A stretch of 64,000 bases of DNA from Plastoroseomonas hellenica (GCF_018129085.1 NZ_JAAGBB010000015.1:84130-148129), one strand, 5' to 3'; positions 48,944-57,512 are shown, numbered from the stretch's first letter. The notes: a model not told the origin generated them from the sequence alone. A program made the numbers and translations.

Positions 48944-49954
48944 TTAAGACGCTTCCGGCTCTGCCCCGCGGGCGGCGCGCAGCTCCAGCGTGGCCGCGCG
49001 GCGCAAGGTATCCGCATAGCCGGCATATTCCACGGCCCGCGCCTCATAAAGTTCCGCCACGGCTGTCCGCCCGCCGTCCCGGGCATCCCGGGCCATGCGC
49101 GTCACCAGCTCGGTGCGCTCCTCCATCAGACGCATGGCGATGCGGACGGCGTCGCTGACCGTGGTGTCCTTGGCGGCCATCGCCGCCTCCGCGGTGAAGG
49201 CATCCCCGATCTGGCAGCGATAGCGCAGCGGGCCGCTTCCTTTGATCTCCGAGAGCACGCCCTGGCAATGCGGGCAGGTCAGGGCGGTCGGCTCGCCGAT
49301 CTTCCGAAGCTGGTCGGACCCGAGCCGCTGCCCCGCGGCGATCGCGACCTCCAGTTCCAGCTCCGGCGAGGCGGGCACGGCGGGAGCGGCGTCGGTGCCG
49401 ACCATCGCCGTGAGCAGGCGCGGCAGCTCGGCCACGCGTCCGACGTGGTCGACCTCGACGGCTTCGAGAGCTGCGCGTGGCATGCCATCGGCTTCGGCAT
49501 CCAGGGGATGCTGGACCATGGCAACGCCGCCCACGGCCTTGATCGCGTGCAGCCCGGCGGCGCCGTCATTGAGGAGGCCCGTGAGGATCAGCCCGACAAC
49601 CCTTGGTCCATAAGCCAGGGCGGCGGATCGGAACAACGGGTCGATGGCGGGCCGGGCCATGTTCTCCCGTGGTCCAGTGCCCAATAGGATGGTGCCGTTC
49701 AGGAGCAGCAGGTGCCGGTCCGGCGGCGCGATATAGACCCGGCCTGGCTCCACGGGTTGGCCGTCGACCGCTTGGTGGACGGGGAGGGCCGTCGCCCGCT
49801 TCAGTGCTTCCGGCAGATGGCTGACGCTGCGGGACGAGATATGCGTGGCGACGAGGATCGCCGCCGGCAGGTCCGGAGGAAGGCTGCCCAGGATATGCTT
49901 GAGAACGGCCGTGCTCCCGAACGAGCCGCCGATGACCACGATGTCACGCTGCAT
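48944..49954 (-). CDS. CheB-type protein-glutamate methylesterase with zinc-ribbon tail
   Basis: A 336-residue protein. The CheB methylesterase domain (1-190) keeps the catalytic set: Ser in IGGSFGST, His in VATHISS and Asp in LTGLLNDGAAG. There is no receiver domain. A C-terminal region contains CPHCQG and a nearby RYRCQIGDAF, a possible zinc-binding ribbon seen in CheB proteins that accompany CheB-CheR hybrids. It is first in the operon with the hybrid kinase. Its target is more likely a local signalling protein than a chemoreceptor, since no MCP gene is near. Confidence 0.88.
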   Translation of the reverse strand: MQRDIVVIGGSFGSTAVLKHILGSLPPDLPAAILVATHISSRSVSHLPEALKRATALPVHQAVDGQPVEPGRVYIAPPDRHLLLLNGTILLGTGPRENMARPAIDPLFRSAALAYGPRVVGLILTGLLNDGAAGLHAIKAVGGVAMVQHPLDAEADGMPRAALEAVEVDHVGRVAELPRLLTAMVGTDAAPAVPASPELELEVAIAAGQRLGSDQLRKIGEPTALTCPHCQGVLSEIKGSGPLRYRCQIGDAFTAEAAMAAKDTTVSDAVRIAMRLMEERTELVTRMARDARDGGRTAVAELYEARAVEYAGYADTLRRAATLELRAARGAEPEAS

Positions 49955-50130
49955 GACTGCCGCCCATGCGCCGGCAATGGCGCTGATCGGGCAATCCTGG
50001 CGCAGGCAGAAGGTTGCAAAGGCCGGAGGATCTACACGTCGGCGTTACGGTCGGCGTTGATCTATATTGCTGCGGACCGCTGACATCGCGCGCTAAGCTT
50101 GGCGCTTGGCTGGGAGCGATCGGGTGATCC

Positions 50131-50508
50131 ATGCGCCAAATCCCCCGCGTTGAACCGGGGCGGGCGACCGTCCTCGTCGTCGAGGATGAATGGCTCATCG
50201 CGACCCAGATCGCGCACGATCTGCAGAGCCTGGACTGCCGCGTGCTGGGGCCGGCCCCGAGCGTGGCCGTCGCGCGGGCTTTGCTGGAGGATGAGGTTCC
50301 TCGGGCCGCCCTTCTCGACATCCGCCTGGGGCGGGAGACCGTCTTCGCCCTTGCCGATCTGCTGACTGACCGCAAGGTGCCTTTCGCCTTTCTCACGGCG
50401 TTCACCCGTGACGACTTGCCCCCGCGCTTCGCGGATTGCCCCCTGCTCACCAAGCCCTTCGGCGGTGGTGCGCTGAAAGCGGAAGTGGCCGCCCTGCTCA
50501 GGCCCTGA
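50131..50508 (+). CDS. Single-domain response regulator
   Basis: A 125-residue receiver domain. VLVVEDEWLIATQIA carries the acidic pair, Asp63 lies in ALLDIRL and Lys108 in LLTKPFGG. There is no output domain. It is divergent from the cheB/hybrid-kinase operon and related to the receiver at 44966-45340. It may be a second phosphate acceptor for the same HWE kinase. Confidence 0.87.
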   Translation: MRQIPRVEPGRATVLVVEDEWLIATQIAHDLQSLDCRVLGPAPSVAVARALLEDEVPRAALLDIRLGRETVFALADLLTDRKVPFAFLTAFTRDDLPPRFADCPLLTKPFGGGALKAEVAALLRP

Positions 50509-51243
50509 AGCTGCGCAATCGGTGCTTCACGGGCGAAGGAAGCAGGGATGTGTGCGCCACTCGGCAGCACGGGCAAGTGCCGAATGGCGGCGATTGCCTT
50601 GGCTGCGCTGGCCCTCGTCGGGTGCCGGCGCGAAGAGCGGCGCGTCCGGCTCGACCCGCCCGTCGCCGCGGCGCTCGACGCGGTCGCCGTCATGCCAGTC
50701 GGCATCGGCGGCCGCCCGCCGGAGCCCAGGCACAGGATACGCACATGCAGCCGCCATGCTTGTTCTGGCGGCGCAGCGCCAGCGCCGTGCTGCCGGCATT
50801 GCCTTCGCGCTGCAGGATTGCGCCAAGCGCCCTGACCGAGTCCCAGCCGCCCGATGGACCATGGTAGTCCGCGTGCGCCACCTTCTCTGCCATGTGAGCG
50901 GTCCGATCTTCAGCGGTGATGCCCAGCTCGGCATGAACCGCCGGAAGACTTTGAGGTTGCTTCGTCGGCCCGATCAGAGGCCGTGCATCGCGATCGGTGT
51001 GGCATCCGAAGTCCGCGATCTTGGGTGGCCCTTATCGGCCCCCGCCGGTCCGCCGAATGCGTGGCGCTGCAGGGCAGCCGACATGGCATGAAAGCCAAGA
51101 GGATAGGGACGCAATAGCGGCGACGCTCTCGGCGAGGTCAGGCCGGCCCCTCTCCGGGACTAGGGCCTGACCGTCGCCGGCGACTACGACCTCATCCCAC
51201 CAGGAGGCCATCCATGACCCGGACGCTGCACGCCCGCCTTGCT
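50509..51243. other. Eroded gene-poor stretch
   Basis: This 735-base stretch has no intact gene. On the minus strand it holds an FdhF/YdeP-like fragment (separate entry). On the plus strand, a short frame from 50584 begins like a lipoprotein (MAAIALAALALVGC) but then runs antisense to that fragment. At 51214 an ATG follows a strong CCAGGAGG site, yet the frame soon becomes antisense to the monooxygenase gene. It looks like the scar of gene loss. Confidence 0.55.
50690..50893 (-). pseudogene. FdhF/YdeP-type oxidoreductase, N-terminal remnant
   Basis: The 67-codon frame starting at 50893 contains DYHGPSGGWDSVRALGAIL and NKHGGCMCVSCAWA. These match the N-terminal region of FdhF/YdeP-family molybdopterin oxidoreductases, where a YxGxxGGW segment is followed by NKPxGFxCxxCAW. 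Similarity ends abruptly after CAWA at about 50723, with no continuation of the several hundred residues expected. It is therefore a truncated 5' fragment. Confidence 0.7.
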
Positions 51244-52857
51244 CTATTGGCCAACCGCTTTGGCGAGCACATCCTCGGCCTGTTCATGGAGCCGATCGGA
51301 TGCCCAGGCCACGAATTGATCGGGGCGCACGAGCAGATGCTCGGCGCCATACTGCGCGCGGGCCTGATCCTCGGTGCAGGGGATGATCGTGAGCGGGATG
51401 CCCCGGCCTTCGGCCGCCGCCCGAAAGCGCCGCGCCACCTCCGCATCGCCTGACGGGGTCAGCAGGCTGAAGCCGCGTCCCAGCACGTCGTAGACATTCC
51501 GCCCCGGCTGCACGAGGAGCGGTGCGAGGTGATGGCCCGGCCGCGCGGCATAGGCATGTGATCCGACGGCGCCCGGCGAAGCGCCCGGCGCCCCGCAGAT
51601 GATCGAGGATCCTTCATAGTGCGGCTCGAAGGACCCGACTTCGGATGTCGCGCCGTTCCTCCTCTCCTGCCAGGCCTGCTCGAAACCCTCCCGGTCCCGG
51701 GCGGGATCGAAGCGGCGCAGGAAGTCGCGATCGATCTCGATTGACTTCTCGATGAAGTCGCGGGCGGTGGAGACGAAAACCGGCCGCCTTTCCTCCGTGT
51801 AGCTGTCGAGCAGGCGCGGCCCCGCCCAACCCTGCAGCGTGGCTGCCAGTTTCCAGCCGAGATTCACCGCATCCTCGAACCCCGTATTGACGCCGTAGCC
51901 GCCATAGGGCGGATGGCTGTGCGCGGCATCGCCCGCGATGAAGACACGGCCCTGGCGGTAGCTATCGGCGATGGCGAAGCGCAGATCCCAGAAACCGACA
52001 TGATCGAAGGCGACATCGAAGGACGCGCCGGCGGCCTCGTGCAGGAGGCGCGCAAAATCCATGCTGTCGCGCGTGGTGCCTGGCGGCACCGGGGCATGGA
52101 AGAACCAGGTCGTCCCCAGATCGACGCGACCGAAGAAGCGCCAATAGCCGTCGAGCTCGGGATGCAGCACGTTGAAGAAGGATTTTCCCGGGAAGCGCCG
52201 CAGCAGCTCATGCAGCCCGGATGAGCGGAAGACCAGCAGCACCATCAGCCGGTCGTGGTCGGTGTGCGTCTGGGTGATGCCCGCCGCCTCCCGCACCATG
52301 GAGCGGCTGCCGTCGCAGCCCACCAGGAAGCGCCCGCGCAGCAGGCGGCGGCGATCGCCGCCGCGTTCGGCGATGGTGACGCGAACCCCTTCGGCATCCT
52401 GCTCGCATGCCTCGGCCGACCAGCCGAAGAGCGTCTCGGCCTCCGGCAGCTCCGCCAGCCTGCGGCGCAGGACCGCCTCGGTCGCGTATTGCGGCAGTCG
52501 CTCATTGTCCGTGAAGTAGAAGGGCCGCACCAGCTCGCGCTGCAGCCAGTCATGGTGATAATCGCCGAGCAGCGTGCCATAGCTGGTCATGCCGCCGATG
52601 CCGTATTCGGGCGGAATGGTGCGGGCCGCGCGCAACGCCTTCTCCGCGCCCCAGAAATGGACATGCTCCATCGTCCTCTGGGTCAGGTTCTGACCCTTTG
52701 GAATCGGCTGCGGTGTCGCGTGGCGCTCGACCAGGATGCAGCGGATGCCGCGCAGCGCCAGGGTCAGGGCGAGGCCGACGCCGACCGGCCCGCCGCCGAC
52801 GATGATCACCTCGGTCTCTGCGTCCTGCTGCGATCCGGTCATGCGGCCCATCCCCAT
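51244..52857 (-). CDS. FAD-dependent aromatic-ring monooxygenase family protein
   Basis: A 537-residue class A flavoprotein monooxygenase. The FAD motif VIIVGGGPVGVGLALTLAL is near residue 17, the DG motif is in FLVGCDGSRSMVREAAG, and the GD motif is in VFIAGDAAHSHPPYGGYGVN. The thioredoxin-like C-terminal region of phenol-hydroxylase relatives is present in reduced form. It hydroxylates an aromatic or related substrate with NAD(P)H and O2. It is divergent from a Bug receptor gene across a duplicated operator. The start among three nearby Met codons is not certain. Confidence 0.88.
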   Translation of the reverse strand: MGMGRMTGSQQDAETEVIIVGGGPVGVGLALTLALRGIRCILVERHATPQPIPKGQNLTQRTMEHVHFWGAEKALRAARTIPPEYGIGGMTSYGTLLGDYHHDWLQRELVRPFYFTDNERLPQYATEAVLRRRLAELPEAETLFGWSAEACEQDAEGVRVTIAERGGDRRRLLRGRFLVGCDGSRSMVREAAGITQTHTDHDRLMVLLVFRSSGLHELLRRFPGKSFFNVLHPELDGYWRFFGRVDLGTTWFFHAPVPPGTTRDSMDFARLLHEAAGASFDVAFDHVGFWDLRFAIADSYRQGRVFIAGDAAHSHPPYGGYGVNTGFEDAVNLGWKLAATLQGWAGPRLLDSYTEERRPVFVSTARDFIEKSIEIDRDFLRRFDPARDREGFEQAWQERRNGATSEVGSFEPHYEGSSIICGAPGASPGAVGSHAYAARPGHHLAPLLVQPGRNVYDVLGRGFSLLTPSGDAEVARRFRAAAEGRGIPLTIIPCTEDQARAQYGAEHLLVRPDQFVAWASDRLHEQAEDVLAKAVGQ

Positions 52858-52921
52858 CGCTCGCCGGCTGCGCGCCTTGTCCCACTGGGATCCCGGCGAT
52901 GCTGCCGCTGCGCCATCTCAT

Positions 52922-52969
52922 CAGACGTCTGACGATAGTCGTGACGTTATTGACAGACGTCTGACGATA
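52922..52969. promoter_or_regulatory. Duplicated palindromic operator
   Basis: CAGACGTCTGACGATA occurs twice in the same orientation, at 52922-52937 and 52954-52969, 32 bp apart, about three helical turns. Each copy contains the palindrome CAGACGTCTG. The second copy overlaps a TTGACA (52950-52955). It lies between the divergent monooxygenase and Bug receptor genes and is probably bound by a dimeric repressor. The MarR-type regulator at 54134 is a candidate. Confidence 0.7.
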
Positions 52970-53016
52970 AGTCCACCCTTTCCGCAATGACGGCAAGCAA
53001 GGGGCAGGAGAGGCCA

Positions 53017-53991
53017 ATGCGCAGATGTCGGCTGTCGCGCCGCGGGATCGCCCTCGCCCTCCTCGCGCCGCTCGTCCCGGCGGCTGCCCGCGCGCAGCGG
53101 GTGGAAGGGCCGGTGGTGATCGTCATTCCCTATACGCCCGGCACCGGGCCCGACATCCTGGCGCGGCTCGCCTCGCCGGTCCTGCAGGCGCAGACCGGCC
53201 AGGCCGTCGTGGTGGACAACCGCCCGGGCGCAAGCGGGCTCATCGGCACCCAGGCGGTGGCGCGCGCCGCGCCGGATGGGCGCATGCTCATGCTGCAGCC
53301 CAATACCTTCGTGATGAACGCCAGCCTGTTCCGCCAGGTGCCCTATGACCCGGTCGGCGGCTTTACCCCCATCGCGCTGCTCACGCGCGGCGATCTCGCG
53401 CTGGTGGTCAATCCGCAGGTGCCGGCGCCGGATGCGCAGGCCTTTGCGGCGCTGGCGCGCGGCAGGCCGGGCGCGCTCGATTATGCCTCGCCCGGCAATG
53501 GTACGCCGCAGCATCTCGGCATGGCGCTGTTCGCACAACATGCCGGGGTGACGATGACGCATGTCCCTTATCGCGGTTCCGCGCCGGCGATTCAGGATCT
53601 GATCGCGGGTCGTGTCGCCGCCATGTTCCTGCCCGTGCACACCGCACTGCCGCTGGCGCAGGGCGGGCAGATCCGGATGCTCGCGCTGGGGGGCGAGACG
53701 CGCGCGGCCACCGCACCCGATCTGCCGACCCTCGCGGAAGCCGGCTTCCCGGGCGTGCAGGCCGATCTCTGGTACGGGCTGCTGGGGCCGGCCGGCCTGC
53801 CGGACAGCCTGGTCGAGCGGCTCAACAGCATCTGCAACGCCTGGCTGGCCGATCCCGGCACCGCCGAAGCGCTGCGTGCCCAGGGCATGGTGCCGACCCC
53901 GACGACGCCTGCCGGTTTTGCCGCCCTCGTCGCACGTGACCACGCCCGCTGGGCCCAGGTGATCCGCGACAACGGCATCACGGCCGACTAG
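53017..53991 (+). CDS. Bug/TctC-type periplasmic substrate-binding protein
   Basis: A 324-residue orphan receptor with signal peptide (CRLSRRGIALALLAPLVPAA). Family motifs are VVIVIPYTPGTGPDILAR, VVVDNRPGASGLIGTQAV, HVPYRGSAPAIQDLIAG and a C-terminal RLNSICNAWL helix. The ATG at 53017 follows a GCAGGAGAGG site. It shares a duplicated operator region with the divergent aromatic monooxygenase, so its ligand may be an aromatic acid. No TctA/TctB genes are present. Confidence 0.92.
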   Translation: MRRCRLSRRGIALALLAPLVPAAARAQRVEGPVVIVIPYTPGTGPDILARLASPVLQAQTGQAVVVDNRPGASGLIGTQAVARAAPDGRMLMLQPNTFVMNASLFRQVPYDPVGGFTPIALLTRGDLALVVNPQVPAPDAQAFAALARGRPGALDYASPGNGTPQHLGMALFAQHAGVTMTHVPYRGSAPAIQDLIAGRVAAMFLPVHTALPLAQGGQIRMLALGGETRAATAPDLPTLAEAGFPGVQADLWYGLLGPAGLPDSLVERLNSICNAWLADPGTAEALRAQGMVPTPTTPAGFAALVARDHARWAQVIRDNGITAD

Positions 53992-54031
53992 AGCATGACC
54001 CGTTCGCTTGCGCTCACGGATCATGCTCTAG
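53988..54031 (+). terminator. Perfect inverted repeat overlapping the Bug gene stop
   Basis: CTAGAGCATGA (53988-53998) and TCATGCTCTAG (54021-54031) form an 11-bp perfect stem that begins at the stop codon and is followed by CCTTTTGTTT. It could end the transcript. It is also the outer arm of a dispersed repeat element. Confidence 0.5.
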
Positions 54032-54096
54032 CCTTTTGTTTGGTCGCGTGATTCAGACTTTTCGGCGATTCCGCCTCAAGTCATCACGCTCTAGAA
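53988..54096 (-). repeat. Dispersed extragenic repeat, longer copy
   Basis: Read on the minus strand this segment contains TCTAGAGCGTGATGAC, then GTCTGAATCACGCGA, CAAACAAA and finally the TAGAGCATGA hairpin. The first three blocks match the copy at 2091-2133 in order. It appears to be a member of a dispersed intergenic repeat family. Confidence 0.6.
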
Positions 54097-54133
54097 GACA
54101 GACACAGTTTCATAACCTGTCACGCCGGGACCG

Positions 54134-54757
54134 ATGCCGCGAACCACGCTACCCAGGCGATCCTCATCCACATCACGTGGCGATCGCGCCGCAGCGAAGG
54201 CCGAAGCAACAGATCCGCAGGATCCTCAGGCTGGGAACGGCGCCGAGCTGCCCGGTCAGGCCTCCCTCCCTGCCCTGGAAACCGCGGCGCTGGCGGCGCT
54301 CTATGGGCGTCCCGGCTTCAAGCTTCGCCGGGCGCATCAGGCTGCGGCGTCGGTCTTTGCCGAGGAGTGCCGCGCCTTCGGCGTCACGACGACGCAGTAC
54401 GGCATCCTGGTCGTGTTGCGGGAAAGGCCGGGTTTGGATCAGATCGGCGTGGCCAAGGCGCTCGGCCTCGATCGCTCCACCACGGCCATGGTGGTCGCGA
54501 AGCTGGAATCGCGCGCCCTGCTGCGGCGGAGCCCGTCACGGGAGGATCGCCGCAGGCTCGCGGTGACCCTGACGGCCAAGGGCATCCGGCTGCTGACGGA
54601 GCTGACCTCCGCAGCGGAGCGTGCACGCCAGCGCCTGCTCTCGCCGCTCACGGTCGCGGAGGCGGAGATGCTCAACGCGCTGCTCGAGAAGCTCCTGAAC
54701 CATCATGACGCGGTGGTTCGCGTGCCGCTGGTGCGACCGGCGATGACGCCCACCTGA
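54134..54757 (+). CDS. MarR family transcriptional regulator
   Basis: A 207-residue winged-helix regulator. After a 45-residue Pro/Ala-rich N-terminal extension, the MarR fold shows TTTQYGILVVLRERPGLDQI, the recognition helix LGLDRSTTAMVVAKLESRAL and the wing SPSREDRRRLAVTLTAKG, ending in dimerisation helices. It lies downstream of the Bug receptor and is the nearest candidate to bind the duplicated operator at 52922-52969. Its ligand is probably a small aromatic compound, as is common for the family. Confidence 0.9.
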   Translation: MPRTTLPRRSSSTSRGDRAAAKAEATDPQDPQAGNGAELPGQASLPALETAALAALYGRPGFKLRRAHQAAASVFAEECRAFGVTTTQYGILVVLRERPGLDQIGVAKALGLDRSTTAMVVAKLESRALLRRSPSREDRRRLAVTLTAKGIRLLTELTSAAERARQRLLSPLTVAEAEMLNALLEKLLNHHDAVVRVPLVRPAMTPT

Positions 54758-55093
54758 AGACGCAACCTTCGTCCCGACCTGCGCCTCCGCGATCTGATCG
54801 CGCTGCGGCTCTGGTGCAGCCTCGCCGACGCGGCCCTCGCGACTGCCGGCTGACCATGCCGCGGTGCCATGGCCGCGCTCGCAGGCGTGACCGTGTAGGA
54901 CCTCGGAGGGATCGGGGGCCATCTTCGACCCGAGCCAGTGCGCGCGGCCCTTGCGAGATCTGCGCCTGCCGGGGCGAATGCGCTAGCCCGACGCACTCAC
55001 TTTCCCGCCTGCTTCCGTGGTGATTCCGCAGTAGCGCCCGGCGCGGAACCGGCACGACACTTCGTTTCCAATCGGCTGTGAAAGCTGAAAATT
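54758..55093. other. Gene-free stretch before tRNA-Arg
   Basis: This 336-base stretch shows no convincing gene, repeat or promoter. Short frames crossing it have no protein-like composition. Confidence 0.5.
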
Positions 55094-55170
<77 letters not shown>

Positions 55171-55213
55171 AGCCCGGGGCTTCTAGCCTGCCCGAAGCGG
55201 CGAAGGAAGCCCC

Positions 55214-55235
55214 GCCGGGCGCCGTGGCGCCCGGC
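55214..55235. terminator. Strong GC hairpin near end of the MFS gene
   Basis: GCCGGGCGCC and GGCGCCCGGC form a nearly loop-free perfect inverted repeat just after the stop of the leftward MFS gene. There is no U-tract, so termination would be weak or Rho-assisted. Confidence 0.4.
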
Positions 55236-55243
55236 GAGCCCGG

Positions 55244-56461
55244 TCAGGCGGCCACCCGCACCTCCCTGCCACGGCCGAGGCCGAGCATCAGGAAGGCGCC
55301 GGCGAGGACGGCCAGGCCGCAATAGGCGATCGCCCCCATCGCCCCGAAGCCATCCACCAGCAGCCCGCCGAGGATGGCGCCTGTCGCGATCGCGACCTGG
55401 AAGGCGGTGACCAGCAGCGCCCCCGCGGCCTCCGCATCCTGCCCCGCCGCGCGGGTGTTCCAGGTCTGCAGGCCCACCGGCAGCATGCCGAAAGCGAAGC
55501 CCCAGGCCGCCAGCGCCGCGAAGGCGATGGCCTGGGACGTGCCGAAGCCGAGCAGCGCGAAGGCCGCCCCCACCAGCAACAGCGCCCCGAGGCCGACTGC
55601 CATCCGCGCGCTGCGCTCCGCCACCAGCCCGCCCGCCAGGTTGCCGAAGAAGCCGCCGACGCCGAAGGCCAGCAGCACCAGCGACATCATCTCCACCGAC
55701 AGGCGCGGCACCTGTTCCAGGAAGGGCCGCGTGTAGGTGAAGCCCGCGAAATGGCCGGAGATGACGAACATCACCACCACCAGCCCGATCCGGATCCCGG
55801 GCCGCCGGAACAGGCCGAGCATGCCGCCCCCCCCGCTGGCGGCCACCGGCGGCAGCTTCGGCATGGTCACGACCTGGATGACGAGCGCCACCGCCCCGAT
55901 CACCCCCGCCGCCAGGAAGACCGCGCGCCAGCCCCAGAGATCGCCGAGGAAGGCGCCGACCGGTGCCGCGCAGACGGTCGCGAGCGAGACGCCGGTGAAG
56001 ATGATCGACATCGCCCGCGGCAACAGCCGCGGCGGCACCAGCCGCATGGCCAGGGCCGCCGCCAGCGCCCAGAAGCCCCCGAGTGCCACGCCCAGCAGCA
56101 CCCGCGCCGCCAGCAGCATCACCACATGCGTGGCGAAGGCCGCCATCAGGTTGGAGGCCAGCAGCAGCAGGCTCAGCCCCCAGACCACGAAGCGGCGGTC
56201 GATGCGGGCCGTGCCGAGCACGACGAGCGGCGCCGCCACCGCCGCGACCAGCGCCGTCGCCGTCACCGTCTGCCCCGCTGTCCCGTCGGAGACGGCGAGG
56301 TCGGCCGCGATCGGCGTCAGCAGGCTGGCGGGCAGGAATTCGGCCGTGACCAGGCCGAAGACACCGAGGGCCAGGGAAACCACCGCGGCCCAGGCCGCGC
56401 CCGCCCTTTCGGCGGCGGCGGCAGGCGCCATATCGGCGCCGAGAGAGAGCGAATCCGGCAT
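55244..56461 (-). CDS. MFS transporter, drug/metabolite exporter type
   Basis: A 405-residue major facilitator with about twelve membrane helices. The first helix region has LALGVFGLVTAEFLPASLLT, and the motif between helices 4 and 5 reads RAMSIIFTGVSLATVCAAPV, as in the Bcr/AraJ-like DHA1 efflux group. The ATG at 56461 is the closest Met before helix 1. It is divergent from an AraC-type regulator, with a long palindrome between them, so it is probably inducible by the compound it exports. Confidence 0.88.
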   Translation of the reverse strand: MPDSLSLGADMAPAAAAERAGAAWAAVVSLALGVFGLVTAEFLPASLLTPIAADLAVSDGTAGQTVTATALVAAVAAPLVVLGTARIDRRFVVWGLSLLLLASNLMAAFATHVVMLLAARVLLGVALGGFWALAAALAMRLVPPRLLPRAMSIIFTGVSLATVCAAPVGAFLGDLWGWRAVFLAAGVIGAVALVIQVVTMPKLPPVAASGGGGMLGLFRRPGIRIGLVVVMFVISGHFAGFTYTRPFLEQVPRLSVEMMSLVLLAFGVGGFFGNLAGGLVAERSARMAVGLGALLLVGAAFALLGFGTSQAIAFAALAAWGFAFGMLPVGLQTWNTRAAGQDAEAAGALLVTAFQVAIATGAILGGLLVDGFGAMGAIAYCGLAVLAGAFLMLGLGRGREVRVAA

Positions 56462-56471
56462 GAGAAACCCA

Positions 56472-56498
56472 TAGCTCTGTTGCGTTGCAGCAGAGCTA
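56472..56498. promoter_or_regulatory. Palindromic operator between MFS and AraC genes
   Basis: TAGCTCTG (56472-56479) and CAGAGCTA (56491-56498) are perfect arms; extending inward gives TAGCTCTGTTGC and GCAGCAGAGCTA with one mismatch. The site lies 10 bases before the MFS start and 39 bases before the AraC start. It is probably bound by the adjacent regulator. Confidence 0.55.
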
Positions 56499-56537
56499 GG
56501 GGAGACGGTCCGGCGTTTCCATGCTAGAAACCCCGAC

Positions 56538-57512
56538 ATGCTTGACCATTCGTCCAGCCCACCGCCTTCCGGCGATCCGCTGACCGACATGCTGCGCGGC
56601 CTCCGCCTCGACGGCGTCGAATATGGCCGCTGCCGCCTGGCCGAGCCCTGGGGGCTGCACTTCTGCGGCCAGCAGGGGCCGCGCTTCCACTTCATCGCCG
56701 AGCGCGCCTGCTGGCTGCGGAAGCCCTCAGGCGAGTGGGAGGAGCTGCAGCCCGGCGACGCCGTGCTGCTGCCGCGCGGCAGCGACCATGCGCTGGCCAG
56801 CCGCCCGGACGTTCCCATCCATGCCTTCGCGCGGAATGCCTGCACCGCGATCTGCGAGAATGTCTTCGACTACGGCTCGGCCGGCGATGGCGAAGGCAGC
56901 GTGCTGTTCAGCGGCGTGATGCGCTTCAACCTCGATGGCCCGCACCCGCTGCTGCGGATGATGCCGGAGGCGATGCGCGCGCATGAGCTGATGGCGGACG
57001 ACCCGACCATCGCGCCGATGCTGGACGCGATGGTCTGCGAGGTCTCGATGGACCGGGTCGGCGCCGGCGGCATCGCGGCGCGGCTGGCGGATGTGCTCGC
57101 CGCCAAGATCATCCGGTCCTGGGTGGAGCATGGCTGCGGGGATGCGACGGGCTGGCTCGCCGCGGTGCGCAACCCCGATCTCGGCCGGGTGTTGGCCGCC
57201 ATCCATTTGCAGCCGGAGCGGGACTGGAGCGTCCCAGCGCTCGCCGCGATCATGGGCGCCTCGCGGTCCCGCTTCGCGGAGGTCTTCGCGGCCAAGCTCG
57301 GGCAGACGCCGGCGCGCTATGTCGCGGAAGTGCGCATGCAGCTCGCGCGGCGCTGGCTGCAGCAGGACCGCGCCCGCATCGCGGCGGTAGCGGAGCGGCT
57401 CGGCTACGACTCCGAAGCCTCCTTCAGCCGCGCCTTCAAGCGCATCATCGGCGTGGCGCCGAGCGGGGTGCGCGGCGGTGACGCGGCCGCGCGGCGTCAA
57501 AGGATCACATAA
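56538..57512 (+). CDS. AraC family transcriptional regulator with cupin_6 domain
   Basis: A 324-residue regulator. The N-terminal cupin_6-type sensor (residues 10-200) has GVEYGRCRLAEPWGLHF, FHFIAERACWL and LQPGDAVLLPRGSDHAL. The C-terminal AraC domain has WSVPALAAIMGASRSRFAEV and the second motif IAAVAERLGYDSEASFSRAF. It is divergent from the MFS exporter and probably controls it. Its stop overlaps the 3' end of the LysR pseudogene by 8 bp in convergent orientation. Confidence 0.9.
   Translation: MLDHSSSPPPSGDPLTDMLRGLRLDGVEYGRCRLAEPWGLHFCGQQGPRFHFIAERACWLRKPSGEWEELQPGDAVLLPRGSDHALASRPDVPIHAFARNACTAICENVFDYGSAGDGEGSVLFSGVMRFNLDGPHPLLRMMPEAMRAHELMADDPTIAPMLDAMVCEVSMDRVGAGGIAARLADVLAAKIIRSWVEHGCGDATGWLAAVRNPDLGRVLAAIHLQPERDWSVPALAAIMGASRSRFAEVFAAKLGQTPARYVAEVRMQLARRWLQQDRARIAAVAERLGYDSEASFSRAFKRIIGVAPSGVRGGDAAARRQRIT

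Noticed and set aside
50584..50835. Possible lipoprotein gene starting MAAIALAALALVGC
   Set aside because: The lipobox-like start is attractive, but the second half is the reverse of the FdhF/YdeP fragment and Cys/Arg-rich, so it is probably chance or a broken remnant.
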